Source: Sphingosinicella sp. BN140058
GTDB taxonomy: Bacteria > Pseudomonadota > Alphaproteobacteria > Sphingomonadales > Sphingomonadaceae
Length of the DNA stretch: 64,000 nucleotides
Direction: 5' to 3'
Assembly: GCF_004135585.1 (NCBI RefSeq)
Contig: NZ_CP035501.1
Span: forward strand, 3,667,501-3,731,500
Shown here one piece after another: positions 36,856 to 46,455 of the stretch. A model generated the notes under the pieces. It ran no database searches, had not been told where the DNA came from, and worked only from the letters and a program-made list of their open reading frames with translations. How positions within the stretch are numbered: position 1 is the first letter of the stretch; the number at the start of each line of letters is the position of its first letter. A program made the translations under genes and the position numbers.

Positions 36856-37434
<579 letters not shown>

Positions 37435-37601
37435 GTCGCAGCCCCGATGAATGACGTCGTCGCTATGGATGCGGAGGCGCCTTCCGACAAGCGCGCCACA
37501 CTTGTTACTCCCACCCCGCCGCTTTGCGCGCGATGATGCGGTCCTAGCCACGGGGCCGGAACGGACGGTCCCGAGCACTTTGACAAAGGAGGATCGATCG
37601 C

Positions 37602-38417
37602 ATGGACACCCACAGTGCGGAGCCGGCGGCGGCCGACGGCCGGATCTCGATGGAGACGCCGCCGGTCGTCTCGCCCGAAGCGTGGCAGGCCGCGCGCGCC
37701 GCCCTTCTGGTCAAGGAAAAGGCGCTGACCCGCGCCCGCGATGCGCTTGCCGCCGAGCGGCGGCGGATGCCATGGATGGAGGTCCGCAGCGACTATCGGT
37801 TCGTGGGCGCGGCGAGGGAGGCAAGCCTGCTCGACCTGTTCGACGGACGGCGCCAGTTGATCGTCTACCGCGCCTTTTTCGAACCCGGCGTGTTCGGCTG
37901 GCCGGACCACGCCTGCCGCGGCTGCTCCATGGTGGCGGACCAGGTCGCACACGTCGCCCACCTCAACGCCCGCGACACGACCCTGGCCTTCGTGTCGCGC
38001 GCGCCGCAGGCCGACATCGCCCGGCTCAAGCAACGTATGGGCTGGGACATCCCTTGGTTCACGATCACCGACGATTTCGATGCCGATTTTGGCGTCGGCG
38101 AATGGCACGGCACCAACGTCTTCTATCGTGACGGCGACCAGGTCTTCCGCACCTACTTCCTCAACAATCGCGGCGACGAGCAGATGGGCGGTACTTGGAA
38201 CTATCTCGATATCACCCCACTCGGCCGCCAGGAATTGTGGGAGGATTCGCCGCCGGGCTATCCGCAGACGCCGACCTACAAATGGTGGAACTGGCACGAT
38301 AGCTATGTGCCCGACGCAGCGCCCGACAAAACCTGGGTGCAAGTGTCCGATGCGGGTGAGAAGGCGTTCCGCGCGCAAGCGGCGGGCGAGGGACCGCAAT
38401 CGGGCACGGAGGCATGA
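37602..38417 (+). CDS. DUF899 thioredoxin-fold protein
   Basis: A 271-aa soluble protein of the DUF899 group, predicted dithiol-disulfide oxidoreductases. Seen: the N-terminal helix EAWQAARAALLVKEKALTRARD, ERRRMPWMEV, LIVYRAFFEPG, then HACRGCSMVAD with the C-x-x-C pair around residue 109, and GGTWNYLDITPLGRQE near the C-terminus. The CRGC motif is at the thioredoxin active-site position. The cellular substrate is unknown. AAGGAGG precedes the ATG. The next gene starts with the overlapping ATGA, so the two are translationally coupled. Confidence 0.85.
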   Translation: MDTHSAEPAAADGRISMETPPVVSPEAWQAARAALLVKEKALTRARDALAAERRRMPWMEVRSDYRFVGAAREASLLDLFDGRRQLIVYRAFFEPGVFGWPDHACRGCSMVADQVAHVAHLNARDTTLAFVSRAPQADIARLKQRMGWDIPWFTITDDFDADFGVGEWHGTNVFYRDGDQVFRTYFLNNRGDEQMGGTWNYLDITPLGRQELWEDSPPGYPQTPTYKWWNWHDSYVPDAAPDKTWVQVSDAGEKAFRAQAAGEGPQSGTEA

Positions 38418-38707
38418 GCGCGGCCGGTTCCAGCGGAACCGGCGACGCGGCGGATGTCCGGCGGTCAGCCGGGGCGAAGGCGGCGACATGGCTCGCCTTC
38501 GCCGCCTCGCCGACCTTCGCGGTCATGGCGTTGCTGAGTGCCGGTGAAGGCGGCGAGGCGGCGGCGATGCTGTGTGGGGCGGCGCATGGACCACCTTCGG
38601 GCGGGATGCCGCTGATGTACGTGCTGATGAGCGCCTTCCATGCCGGTCCATGGCTGAAGCGCATCGGCATGCGTCGGCAGACGTCGGGCTTGTTGTGCAA
38701 GAACTGA
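38414..38707 (+). CDS. Small membrane protein coupled to DUF899 gene (97 aa)
   Basis: It starts at the ATGA shared with the DUF899 stop codon. Two hydrophobic segments are visible (KAATWLAFAASPTFAVMALL and MPLMYVLMSAFHAGPWLKRI), separated by a Gly-rich loop with a Cys. The translational coupling suggests it works with the DUF899 oxidoreductase, perhaps as a membrane partner; I recognise no family. The transcript probably ends at the hairpin directly after its stop codon. Confidence 0.6.
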   Translation: MSAAGSSGTGDAADVRRSAGAKAATWLAFAASPTFAVMALLSAGEGGEAAAMLCGAAHGPPSGGMPLMYVLMSAFHAGPWLKRIGMRRQTSGLLCKN

Positions 38708-38709
38708 TC

Positions 38710-38742
38710 CTGGCAGGCGAGGCATCAAGCCTCGCCTGCCAG
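38710..38742. terminator. Bidirectional hairpin between convergent genes
   Basis: CTGGCAGGCGAGGC (38710-38723) and its exact complement (38729-38742) enclose a 5-nt loop, a 14-bp perfect stem. It lies 2 bp after the stop of the plus-strand gene and 29 bp from the stop of the convergent RTX gene. There is no T-run, so it may stop transcription weakly in both directions or protect mRNA ends. Confidence 0.55.
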
Positions 38743-38771
38743 GCAAAACGCTGGGCGCCGTGCCCGTCACC

Positions 38772-40859
38772 TCAGATGAAAATGTCGACGGTCGTGCTGA
38801 TCGGGAATTCGGGACTGGCGAACTCGATCACGTAATCCTGCACGGCCGCGTAGGAGCCGTCGCCGTCGCCGTCGATCACGACGAAGGTGCGGCCCGCATA
38901 GTCTCCGCTGTTCGGGGTGAACAGGACGGCGGAATGGCTTTCGAGCGCGCCGTCGACCGCCCTGCGAAGATCGGTGCCGAACGTTGCGAAACTGAGCGCG
39001 CCGGCCGTGACATTCCCGGTCCATCCGCTGACTTCGAACGGGAGGTCGATCAGGTCGCCATAGCCTCTGTTCCAGAAGCCCTCGATGGTATCGAAGCGCG
39101 TGGTCGTCGACTCTGCTGCCGAAGTGTAGAAATAGATGCTATCGCCTGCGATACCCTTCATGAGATCCGCGCCAAGGCCTCCGATCAGAACATCGTCACC
39201 GCTCGCGCCGTCGAGCCTGTCATCGCCGTTTCCTCCCGAAAGACGGTCGTTCCCGCGCCCGCCGGAAATGGTGTCGGCACCGAATCCTCCGATCACCTCG
39301 TAGCTGCTCGGAGGCATGTTCGGCAGGGCCCCGCCGTCGAAGTTGAGCGTCTCGGTTCGTACGAGATCGCTCGCGTCGACGATCAGCCGTTCCCATGGGG
39401 CAACGTTGCCGTCCGCCATTTTCAGCCTGTAATCAAACGAGACTTCCCTCGAACCGCCGATCAGAAGGAGACGCTCGACGCCGCTGATCTGGTCCTCGCC
39501 GAAGGTGAAATCGTAGTCGCCGGCGAGTTGCAGCGTATCGAAACCCGTGCCGCCGAGCACGCTGTCTCCCGCCGACCATTCCGCGCCGAACGCGAACAGA
39601 TCGTCGCCACCGCGGCCTTCGACCCGGTCCTCGCCACCCTGCTGAACCTGGAAGCGATCCGCCGACTCGGTGCCGAACAGGCTCTCGTTGCTCGCATCGC
39701 CGACGAGATCGAGCTGGGCCGCCACATTGATCGTGAAGCTGTCTCGGTCGGTGAGCACGCCGCCGACGCCGGTCGCGCCAAGGTCGTTCGTCGTGACTGT
39801 CACGATGTCTTGACCCGAATAGCCTGCATCGGAGCGGTAGGCGAGACCATCGAGCGCGGTGTTGATCGCCGCGATGGTGCCGCGGAACGTCATCGTCGCG
39901 TCTGCCGTTCCGTCGCCGCTGGAAAAGCTCAATCCGGCCGGGCTTGCTAACGTCAGACTGCCGTGGAGAGCGGCGATCGTCACTTCCAGCGTTCCTTGGT
40001 CGGGAAAGTCGGCAGGCGTGTCGGGGTCTCCGACGATCAGCCGGTTCCCGTTCGGTGCCGAAAAGACCAGGTCGGTGTTGCTTGCAATGAACTGCGATTG
40101 AGGCACGATGTTCGTCGGCGCATCATTCACGGCCGTGATGTTGACCTGCACCGTGCCGAATGCGATGTTCCGATCAAACCCGGCCGCATCGCCGAAAACG
40201 ATGGTGTCACCAGTGGCGGGACCGGGTGCATCGTACCGATATTCCAGATGCACTGAGCGAATGACATCGTTGACCAGCGCAGACGTGGATGCCGTGTCTT
40301 CACTGGTGAAATGAACATAATGACTAACACTTCCTGAAGAGCGAGGGTCGGTTACGATGGAGTAACGCGCGAATGCGTGGCCGCCGTGCTTCAGGATAAA
40401 CACATCGGCAGATGTGCTCTGTTCGATCGTGAAGCTCTCGTTCGGGACGAGACTTACGACAGTCAGCACGCCGCCGAAGAAACCAATCCATGCATCCTTG
40501 TAGTCGCCAAGTCCTCCATTCAGAACATCCAGATCGAGGTCGAAGATGGTGGCATTCGCGAAGGTCGCGACAGGCGGGCCGTCTTCGATGATCTCAACTG
40601 GATCAAGACCTGACCAGACCGGCACGTTGTTGTTCGCCACGGCTGCGGCCGGCGCGCGCAGGGCAGCGCTTTCGTCCTCACTGGTGCTGGCGCCGATCCG
40701 TGGTGTGTCAGCGGCGGCTTTCGCCGGTATCGCCTCGAGGCTTGCGAGGGCAACGGAGCGCACAACGGCCTCCTCGCTTTGCGCCGCTAGAATGTCCGCA
40801 GCGGTCCGATCGCTGGCTTGAGTCAGCAACGCGGACTTGGTGCTATTGGAAGCATACAT
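38772..40859 (-). CDS. RTX-type calcium-binding secreted protein A
   Basis: A 695-aa acidic protein without an N-terminal signal peptide (starts MYASNSTKSALL). A cadherin-like or Ig-like middle contains NITAVNDAPTNIV, and a GD-rich region GDGTADATMTF follows. About residues 524-569 are glycine-aspartate nonapeptide repeats (GGRGNDRLSGGNGDDRLDGA), the calcium-binding beta-roll. The C-terminal ~100 residues (FVVIDGDGDGSYAAVQDYVI, ending VDIFI) are shared with the neighbouring paralogues and should be the type I secretion signal. It is likely exported to the cell surface. No ABC exporter, HlyD or TolC gene lies nearby. The farthest downstream of four tandem paralogues. Confidence 0.85.
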   Translation of the reverse strand: MYASNSTKSALLTQASDRTAADILAAQSEEAVVRSVALASLEAIPAKAAADTPRIGASTSEDESAALRAPAAAVANNNVPVWSGLDPVEIIEDGPPVATFANATIFDLDLDVLNGGLGDYKDAWIGFFGGVLTVVSLVPNESFTIEQSTSADVFILKHGGHAFARYSIVTDPRSSGSVSHYVHFTSEDTASTSALVNDVIRSVHLEYRYDAPGPATGDTIVFGDAAGFDRNIAFGTVQVNITAVNDAPTNIVPQSQFIASNTDLVFSAPNGNRLIVGDPDTPADFPDQGTLEVTIAALHGSLTLASPAGLSFSSGDGTADATMTFRGTIAAINTALDGLAYRSDAGYSGQDIVTVTTNDLGATGVGGVLTDRDSFTINVAAQLDLVGDASNESLFGTESADRFQVQQGGEDRVEGRGGDDLFAFGAEWSAGDSVLGGTGFDTLQLAGDYDFTFGEDQISGVERLLLIGGSREVSFDYRLKMADGNVAPWERLIVDASDLVRTETLNFDGGALPNMPPSSYEVIGGFGADTISGGRGNDRLSGGNGDDRLDGASGDDVLIGGLGADLMKGIAGDSIYFYTSAAESTTTRFDTIEGFWNRGYGDLIDLPFEVSGWTGNVTAGALSFATFGTDLRRAVDGALESHSAVLFTPNSGDYAGRTFVVIDGDGDGSYAAVQDYVIEFASPEFPISTTVDIFI

Positions 40860-40953
40860 GAATGGTCACTCCTGGGAAGTGTCGCGAACGTCCGCTGTGC
40901 TGGGTACATTCGGCTGAAGCCCGTAAAGCGCTGCTCCAGCCGCTCACGTCGGC

Positions 40954-42942
40954 TCAGATGAAAAAGTTCACGCCCTCGAGGGGACTCGAGGGTTGCGTGA
41001 GTTCGATCACGTAATCCTGGACGGGCGTGTAACCGTTCTTTCCATCGCCATCGATCAGCAGGAAGGTGCGGCCCGCCAAATCCCCGCTGTCGGGCGTGAA
41101 AAGAGCCGATAAGGAGTTGCCGAGGAAGAAGGCCGCCGCTCGGAGGTCGCTGCCGAAGCTCTCCAGGCTGAGTGCGCCGCTCGTGATACGCTCGGGGCCG
41201 ATCGCCTGAAATGGGAGATCGATTCGGTCTTCGGTCACATCGAAGCCCACGATCGTGTCGAACCGGATGGTCGTGGACTCCGCAGCCGAATGGTAACGGA
41301 AGACATCTGCACCGCCGCCGCCGCTCAGCACGTCAGCACCGAGCCCACCGAGCAGAATGTCGTCGCCATCGCCACCGCGGAGCTGATCCGCGCCGTTCTC
41401 GCCCGAAAGAATGTCGTGTCCGCGGCTGCCCGAAATGACGTCGTCTCCGAACCCACCGAAAACCTGGTATGAGCCGTCCGTTTCGGAGGTGCCGTCGAAG
41501 CGCAGCGTCTCCGTCCTTACCAGATCTCTGCCGTCGACGACCATGCGTTGGCCGGCAGCGACATTCCCGTCAGCCATATCAAGCGTGTAGTTGAAGGGGA
41601 CGCCGCTCGGGCCGCCGATCAGGAGCAAGCGTTCGACGTCCGTGATCTGATCCTCGCCGAATGCGAGATCATAATCGCCCGTGAGTTGAAGCGTGTCGTG
41701 ACCGGAACCGCCGTTCACATGATCTCCGCTGTCCCACTGGCTTCCGTAAACGAAGCTATCGTTACCGCCGCGGCCATCTGCATGATCCGCGCCGCCTTGT
41801 TGAAGAAGGAAGCGCTCCGAAAACTCGGTGCCCGCGATGCTGTCGTTTGCGGGAGTACCGGCGAGATCCGACTTAGGCGTGAACACGATGGTGACGGCAT
41901 CCCGGTCGGCAAGCGGGCCGCCGGTCGCGGGGGCGCCGGAATCGCGCGCGGTTAGCGTCAAGACATCCTCTCCGGCCTGTCCCGGAGCACCGCGATAGAC
42001 GAGACCGTCCAGCGCCGCGTTTATCGCCGCGGCTGTTCCGCTGAAGGTCATCAGGGCGTCGCCGCTGCCGTCTCCCGTGAGGAAGGAGAGGCCTGCAGTG
42101 CGGGACAGGGATAGATTGCCGTGGCCGACGCCGATCGTCACCTCCAGAACTAGCGAGTCGGGATCCGAGACGCTGATCGCGTTACCGTTGGCGTTGGAGA
42201 AGACGTGCTCGTCCAGCGCCGTGGTGAACGCTACGGCAGGCAGGCTGTTGATGGGAGCGTCGTTGACCGGCGTCAACGTGACGGGAACCCGCTGGTAGCT
42301 GGACGACTCACTTCGCCACCAGGGATCTCCGACGATAAGATCCAGCGATGTTGCTGAAGGAGGTGTGTCGCTTGTGTTCCGGTAATGAATGGACTGAAGT
42401 ACCTCGTTCACCAATGCCGTCGTTGCGGGAGTTCCGGTACTGGTGAATTTTATAGACAACTCGGGAAAAATGACGTCTGGCGCGAGAATGCGGGGGGACG
42501 TGTCCAAGGTCGCAAAGATCTTTCCGTCCGCCTTCAGAAGAAAGCTGTTCAATGTGGATCCAGCCTCGATCGTGAAATTCGGTCCCGCTTCTAGTGTCAA
42601 TTCATCATATTTCGTCCATGCACGGATCAGGACCGAGCCACCTATATAGTCACCCAGCCAATTATTCGCGACATCTGCCTCGTCGGAAATCGTCACGCCC
42701 GAGAGTAAGGATACGCGGGTGTTTTCGGTCGCGATGACCGGCACGACGCCGGAGATGACGGGCAACTCGTTATGCGGTGTCCTTATGTTTTGCGGGCCTC
42801 TGCCGGCAATCTCCGACATGGCGCCACCGCCGGGGCCGGAGGCGAGCGGCCGCAGCGCGTCGCTTGTGCCTGAAAGGGGAGCGCTCGCCGGATCCTCTTG
42901 CTCGAGGTTGAAGGGCAGGTTGCGGCTCTTGGAAGCAGGCAT
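40954..42942 (-). CDS. RTX-type calcium-binding secreted protein B
   Basis: A 662-aa paralogue of the protein at 38772-40859 with the same order. A unique N-terminus (MPASKSRNLPFNLEQEDPAS) precedes the cadherin-like TLTPVNDAPINSLPAVAFTT, the conserved block FGEDQITDVERLLLIGG, RTX repeats GGDGDDILLGGLGADVLSGG and the tail VQDYVIELTQPSSPLEGVNFFI split over the C-terminus. GGAGG before the ATG at 42942 sets the start. The N-terminus differs from the MYAS or MYAF start of the other three. It is secreted by a type I route, by inference. Confidence 0.85.
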   Translation of the reverse strand: MPASKSRNLPFNLEQEDPASAPLSGTSDALRPLASGPGGGAMSEIAGRGPQNIRTPHNELPVISGVVPVIATENTRVSLLSGVTISDEADVANNWLGDYIGGSVLIRAWTKYDELTLEAGPNFTIEAGSTLNSFLLKADGKIFATLDTSPRILAPDVIFPELSIKFTSTGTPATTALVNEVLQSIHYRNTSDTPPSATSLDLIVGDPWWRSESSSYQRVPVTLTPVNDAPINSLPAVAFTTALDEHVFSNANGNAISVSDPDSLVLEVTIGVGHGNLSLSRTAGLSFLTGDGSGDALMTFSGTAAAINAALDGLVYRGAPGQAGEDVLTLTARDSGAPATGGPLADRDAVTIVFTPKSDLAGTPANDSIAGTEFSERFLLQQGGADHADGRGGNDSFVYGSQWDSGDHVNGGSGHDTLQLTGDYDLAFGEDQITDVERLLLIGGPSGVPFNYTLDMADGNVAAGQRMVVDGRDLVRTETLRFDGTSETDGSYQVFGGFGDDVISGSRGHDILSGENGADQLRGGDGDDILLGGLGADVLSGGGGADVFRYHSAAESTTIRFDTIVGFDVTEDRIDLPFQAIGPERITSGALSLESFGSDLRAAAFFLGNSLSALFTPDSGDLAGRTFLLIDGDGKNGYTPVQDYVIELTQPSSPLEGVNFFI

Positions 42943-43029
42943 GGGCGTTCCTCCGTTGATCAAAGGTGAAGAATATGCGGGTAGGTCGCGGGCTGAACTT
43001 AGCGTCGCGCCCAAGCTCACCCGTCCGCT

Positions 43030-43515
43030 TCAGTTCCAGTAGAAAGAGATGTCGGTGACCGCGTCGAGCGGGACCCGGGGCTGGGCGAACTCGCTGACAT
43101 AGTCCTTCACCGGCTCGTCGTTGACCGCCGAGACGTCGATACCCAGCGTCTCGGGCTCGCTGACCGTACCGCTCTGGCCTGCCAGCGCAAAGCTGATGCT
43201 GCCATATGCGGCGCCATCACCGTTCAAGGCAGGAATGAAGCCGAGCCGGCCAGCGGCGAAATCGGCCGCCGAGAAGGATGCGGGAAGCTGCACATCGATC
43301 GCTGTACCGCTGCCTACGACATTAGCGAAATAGACCAGCCGTCCGCCTGTGGCAGCGCTGAAGCGAATTCGGGCAGCGTCACTGTCCGCGTCGAAGTCGC
43401 TCAGTCGGAGCAGCCGAAGCGTATCTTCCCCGGTGACGATATGGAGGATGGGTGCAACGGCCGATTCGCCCGACGCATCGATGAACGTCAACGCATTGAT
43501 TTTCGACGCATACAT
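43030..43515 (-). CDS. RTX family member lacking its RTX core (161 aa)
   Basis: It starts MYASKINALTFIDASGES like its paralogues. After one beta-rich domain (around residues 30-130, GTAIDVQLPASFSAADFAAG) it reaches SAVNDEPV, the cadherin-like linker of the family. It then jumps straight to KDYVSEFAQPRVPLDAV and a final SFYWN, matching the last ~25 residues of the long paralogues. The whole RTX and pre-C-terminal region is missing, yet the frame is kept and both ends are intact. It could be a functional short form with a secretion tail or a decaying copy. Confidence 0.75.
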   Translation of the reverse strand: MYASKINALTFIDASGESAVAPILHIVTGEDTLRLLRLSDFDADSDAARIRFSAATGGRLVYFANVVGSGTAIDVQLPASFSAADFAAGRLGFIPALNGDGAAYGSISFALAGQSGTVSEPETLGIDVSAVNDEPVKDYVSEFAQPRVPLDAVTDISFYWN

Positions 43516-43807
43516 CGGAGTTACTCCGCTTACAACAGCCGTTTCACGCAAAGGCTGTTCGGAGCGTTAACCATGTGCGTACATCATGGGCAAGTGATGA
43601 GAATGCACCCGTGCAGGATATTCGGCAGCGACGGCATCGACCGGGCTTCGGGCACGCAGATGTTCTCGGACTTACTTCCCGAGAATAAGGCGAGGCAGCG
43701 CCGTTACACCGATTCGTGTCATGTTTGTGACGCTTCAATGAACTGATCTGGGGAATGTACGTGCCGTTGTTTGCGACGGCCGTCCTATCCTCCCGAACGT
43801 CTTCGGC

Positions 43808-45652
43808 TCAGATGAAGATCGCAGCCGTCGTGTCGAGCGCGTAGACGGGCTGCGCGAACTCGATCACGTAGTCCTGCACCGCCTGGTAGGTTCCGTCGCC
43901 ATTGCCGTCGATGACGACGAAGGTGCGGCCGGCATAGTCGCCGCCGTCGGGGGTGAAGAGGACGGCGGCGTGGGCGTCTAGCGCCACGTTCACCGCCTTG
44001 CCGAGGTCGGCGCCGAAACTTGCGGCGCGGAGCGCCCCGGCCGCGACGCTGCCGCTCCATCCGCGCATCTCGAACGGCAGGTCGAGGCGATCGAAGAAGA
44101 AGTCGAAGCCGGTAATGGTGTCGAACTGGGTGGAGGTGGACTCGGCGGCCGACGCATAGGCGTAGACGTTGAGGCCGTTGCCGCCGATCAGCCGGTCCGC
44201 GCCCATTCCGCCGACGAGGCGATCGTTGCCGCGCAGGCCGGTGAGGATATCGGCACCATTGCCGCCGATGAGGAGATCGGCCTGGCGCCCGCCGGTGACG
44301 ACGTCGTCGCCGAAGCCGCCGACGATTTCGAAGCTGCCGTCGCTTTCGGCGCTGCCGTCGAAGGTCAGATGCTCGCTGCGCACGAGATCGCTCGCATCGA
44401 CCCGCAGCCGGGCACCCGCGGCGACGTTGCCGTCGCTGCTCTGCAGCCAATAGTCGAAATTGGTGCCGGTCGGGCCGCCGATCAGCAGCAGCCGTTCGAC
44501 GCCGTCGATCTGATCCTCGCCGAAGCGCAGCCGATAGGCGCCGATGAGCTGGAGCGTGTCCTCGCCCGAGCCGCCCTCGACGCGATCGCCCGAGTCCCAC
44601 TGGTCGCCGAACAGGAAGAGATCGTCGCCACCGCGGCCCTGGCCATGATCGTGGCCTCCTTGCTGGAACAGGAAGCGGTCGCCATCCTCCCCGCCGCCGA
44701 AATCATTGTCGCCGGAATCGCCGATCAGATCGCCTTTCGGCATCACCGTGATGCCGATCGTGTCCTTGTCGGTGAGGGTGCCGCCGACGCCGCTGCCGCC
44801 GAGATCGCTGGTGCGGACGTAGAGACCGTCGCGGCCCCGATACCCGGCGGCACCTTCATAGACGAGCCCATCGAGCGCGGCATTGATGTCGGCGGCGCTG
44901 CCGCGAACGGTCATGAAGCTGTCGGCCGTGCCGTCGCCCGTCACGAAGCGCAATCCGTGCGTCGTGGCGAACGTGAGGGTGCCATGGGCAACGCCAACCG
45001 TGAATTCGAGTGTCGTCGCGTCCGGATCTGCGATGCTGACCGCGTTGCCGTTGGCGGCGGAGAAGACGAGGCTGGATCCTTCGACGATCGCCTGGGCGGT
45101 CGGCACAGAGTTGACCGGATCGTCGTTGAGCGCGGTGAGAAAAACGGGAACGGAGCCGAGGGCGACCGGGCCGTCCGGCTCGTTCTCGCCGAAGGCGACG
45201 GTGAGGGCGGTCTGCGCCGGTGGGGTGTCGCTGTCGTAGCGGTAACGGATCGACCGGACGACTTCGTCGACCAGCGCCTTGGTGGCGACGCCGCCATCGA
45301 CGCTGCCGGGATAGAATTCGATCCGTATCTCTCCCGCTCGCACCGCGTAGGAGGCAAAGGCATGGCCGCCGGCTACCAGGGCCGGCCCGTCGACGGTGAA
45401 GGCGCTGGAGGCGGCGAGGCTGAAAAGATCGACGTGGTCGAGAATGTCGCCCTGGATCAGCAGGAAGGTCCCGCCATAATCGCCGAGACCGCCATTGGCT
45501 GCGTCGCGGCTGGCATCGGACAGGTTTATGCCTGCAAGGATCGCTGCGTCGAGCTGCTCCAAGGCTTCGACCCGGCCGATGCCGGAAAGGCTGGGGGCGC
45601 CGCCGAGGGACGCGGGCACACCTGCCGCGGTTGCGAGATCGAAAGCATACAT
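43808..45652 (-). CDS. RTX-type calcium-binding secreted protein C
   Basis: A 614-aa paralogue, start MYAFDLATAAGVPASLGG. It has the cadherin-like FLTALNDDPVNSVPTAQ, a GDGTADSFMTV region and FGEDQIDGVERLLLIGG. Gly/Asp-rich repeats follow around residues 445-490 (GGFGDDVVTGGRQADLLIGG), then the shared tail FVVIDGNGDGTYQAVQDYVI ending AAIFI. First gene of the tandem set. GGAGTAA precedes the ATG; a similar GCGGAGTAA leader precedes the 161-aa gene, which shows that the upstream regions were duplicated too. Confidence 0.85.
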   Translation of the reverse strand: MYAFDLATAAGVPASLGGAPSLSGIGRVEALEQLDAAILAGINLSDASRDAANGGLGDYGGTFLLIQGDILDHVDLFSLAASSAFTVDGPALVAGGHAFASYAVRAGEIRIEFYPGSVDGGVATKALVDEVVRSIRYRYDSDTPPAQTALTVAFGENEPDGPVALGSVPVFLTALNDDPVNSVPTAQAIVEGSSLVFSAANGNAVSIADPDATTLEFTVGVAHGTLTFATTHGLRFVTGDGTADSFMTVRGSAADINAALDGLVYEGAAGYRGRDGLYVRTSDLGGSGVGGTLTDKDTIGITVMPKGDLIGDSGDNDFGGGEDGDRFLFQQGGHDHGQGRGGDDLFLFGDQWDSGDRVEGGSGEDTLQLIGAYRLRFGEDQIDGVERLLLIGGPTGTNFDYWLQSSDGNVAAGARLRVDASDLVRSEHLTFDGSAESDGSFEIVGGFGDDVVTGGRQADLLIGGNGADILTGLRGNDRLVGGMGADRLIGGNGLNVYAYASAAESTSTQFDTITGFDFFFDRLDLPFEMRGWSGSVAAGALRAASFGADLGKAVNVALDAHAAVLFTPDGGDYAGRTFVVIDGNGDGTYQAVQDYVIEFAQPVYALDTTAAIFI

Positions 45653-45845
45653 CTGGACTTACTCCGCTCGCGGCAACGCCCCGCGCTGTCGAAAGCAAGT
45701 AATCCGGTGCCGTGAACGCGGCAAGCGGGTTTGGACCGGGCTAGCTTGGAATCATCGATCTCCGGCAACTTTCGACCGGGAAGACCTTTCGAGACGTTCG
45801 TCGACCGTAGGTTTTACCGTCTCGCCATTGTGTGCTGCCCGGAAA

Positions 45846-46139
45846 TCAGAAACCAGTGAGGAGCAGGTTCAGGGCTCCGACAACATCCCGCTCGCAATGG
45901 GAGAGTGTGCCGATCCACGCGCCGAGCTCACGCCTGTCGACGCAGGCGACGAACTCGGTTGCGAGCACATATTCCGCCTGGTCGATCCTGAAAATCGGAT
46001 TGAGCACCTTCTTGGCCGGCGGCGCCTTTTGCTTGGGCAGCAGCGGAACCACGATTCGGGTCGGAAGATCGCTCAGCAGGTCGGCCTGGCAATCGAGAAC
46101 GAGGGCGTCACCCATCCGGAAAATGTCGAACCGGGCCAT
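45846..46139 (-). CDS. ccdB: CcdB-family toxin
   Basis: A 97-aa protein with the CcdB fold signature: MARFDIFRMGDALVLDCQAD at the start, LPTRIVVPLLP in the middle and the C-terminal helix CERDVVGALNLLLTGF that in F-plasmid CcdB poisons DNA gyrase. Length and C-terminal helix are complete. The start codon overlaps the stop codon of the antitoxin gene, giving coupled translation. CcdAB on chromosomes is usually a stabilising module. Confidence 0.85.
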   Translation of the reverse strand: MARFDIFRMGDALVLDCQADLLSDLPTRIVVPLLPKQKAPPAKKVLNPIFRIDQAEYVLATEFVACVDRRELGAWIGTLSHCERDVVGALNLLLTGF

Positions 46140-46390
46140 CAGAATTTCCGGTGCCGGCGGAGCGGCGCTTCGTTCTTCGTCACCCAGCTCTTCGTGCCGT
46201 CGATCGCGGCCTTGTTCTCCTCCCGCCACTGCTTCGCGCGCGCTGCGGCGATCGCCGTCGAAAGGGCATGCTCCACGGTGCGGGAGAGATTGATGCCGAG
46301 CTCCTTTGCCTCGTCGACGAGGCGCGGGTCGAGCGACAGGTTCGTCCGTCGACGGGGCGGCGGGGCGCGGTTACTCGCTTCAGACATCAT
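46139..46390 (-). CDS. ccdA: CcdA-type antitoxin
   Basis: An 83-aa protein with an N-terminal ribbon-helix-helix segment (RRRTNLSLDPRLVDEAKELG) for DNA binding. A flexible C-terminal tail (AKQWREENKAAIDGTKSWVT) would wrap the toxin. It precedes and overlaps ccdB by one base, in the usual antitoxin-first order. The complex probably represses its own promoter just upstream of 46390. A second ATG three bases inside the first is an alternative start. Confidence 0.82.
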   Translation of the reverse strand: MMSEASNRAPPPRRRTNLSLDPRLVDEAKELGINLSRTVEHALSTAIAAARAKQWREENKAAIDGTKSWVTKNEAPLRRHRKF

Positions 46391-46455
46391 CCCTATCTAC
46401 GCTGCGCAAGGACCGTGCGCAATGCCGTGACGCGATGCGGTGCGCGCGGCGACGC

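Noticed and set aside
38772..45652. RTX cytotoxin (haemolysin) operon
   Set aside because: No activating acyltransferase (HlyC type), no exporter genes and no hydrophobic pore region; the proteins look like surface or calcium-binding proteins.
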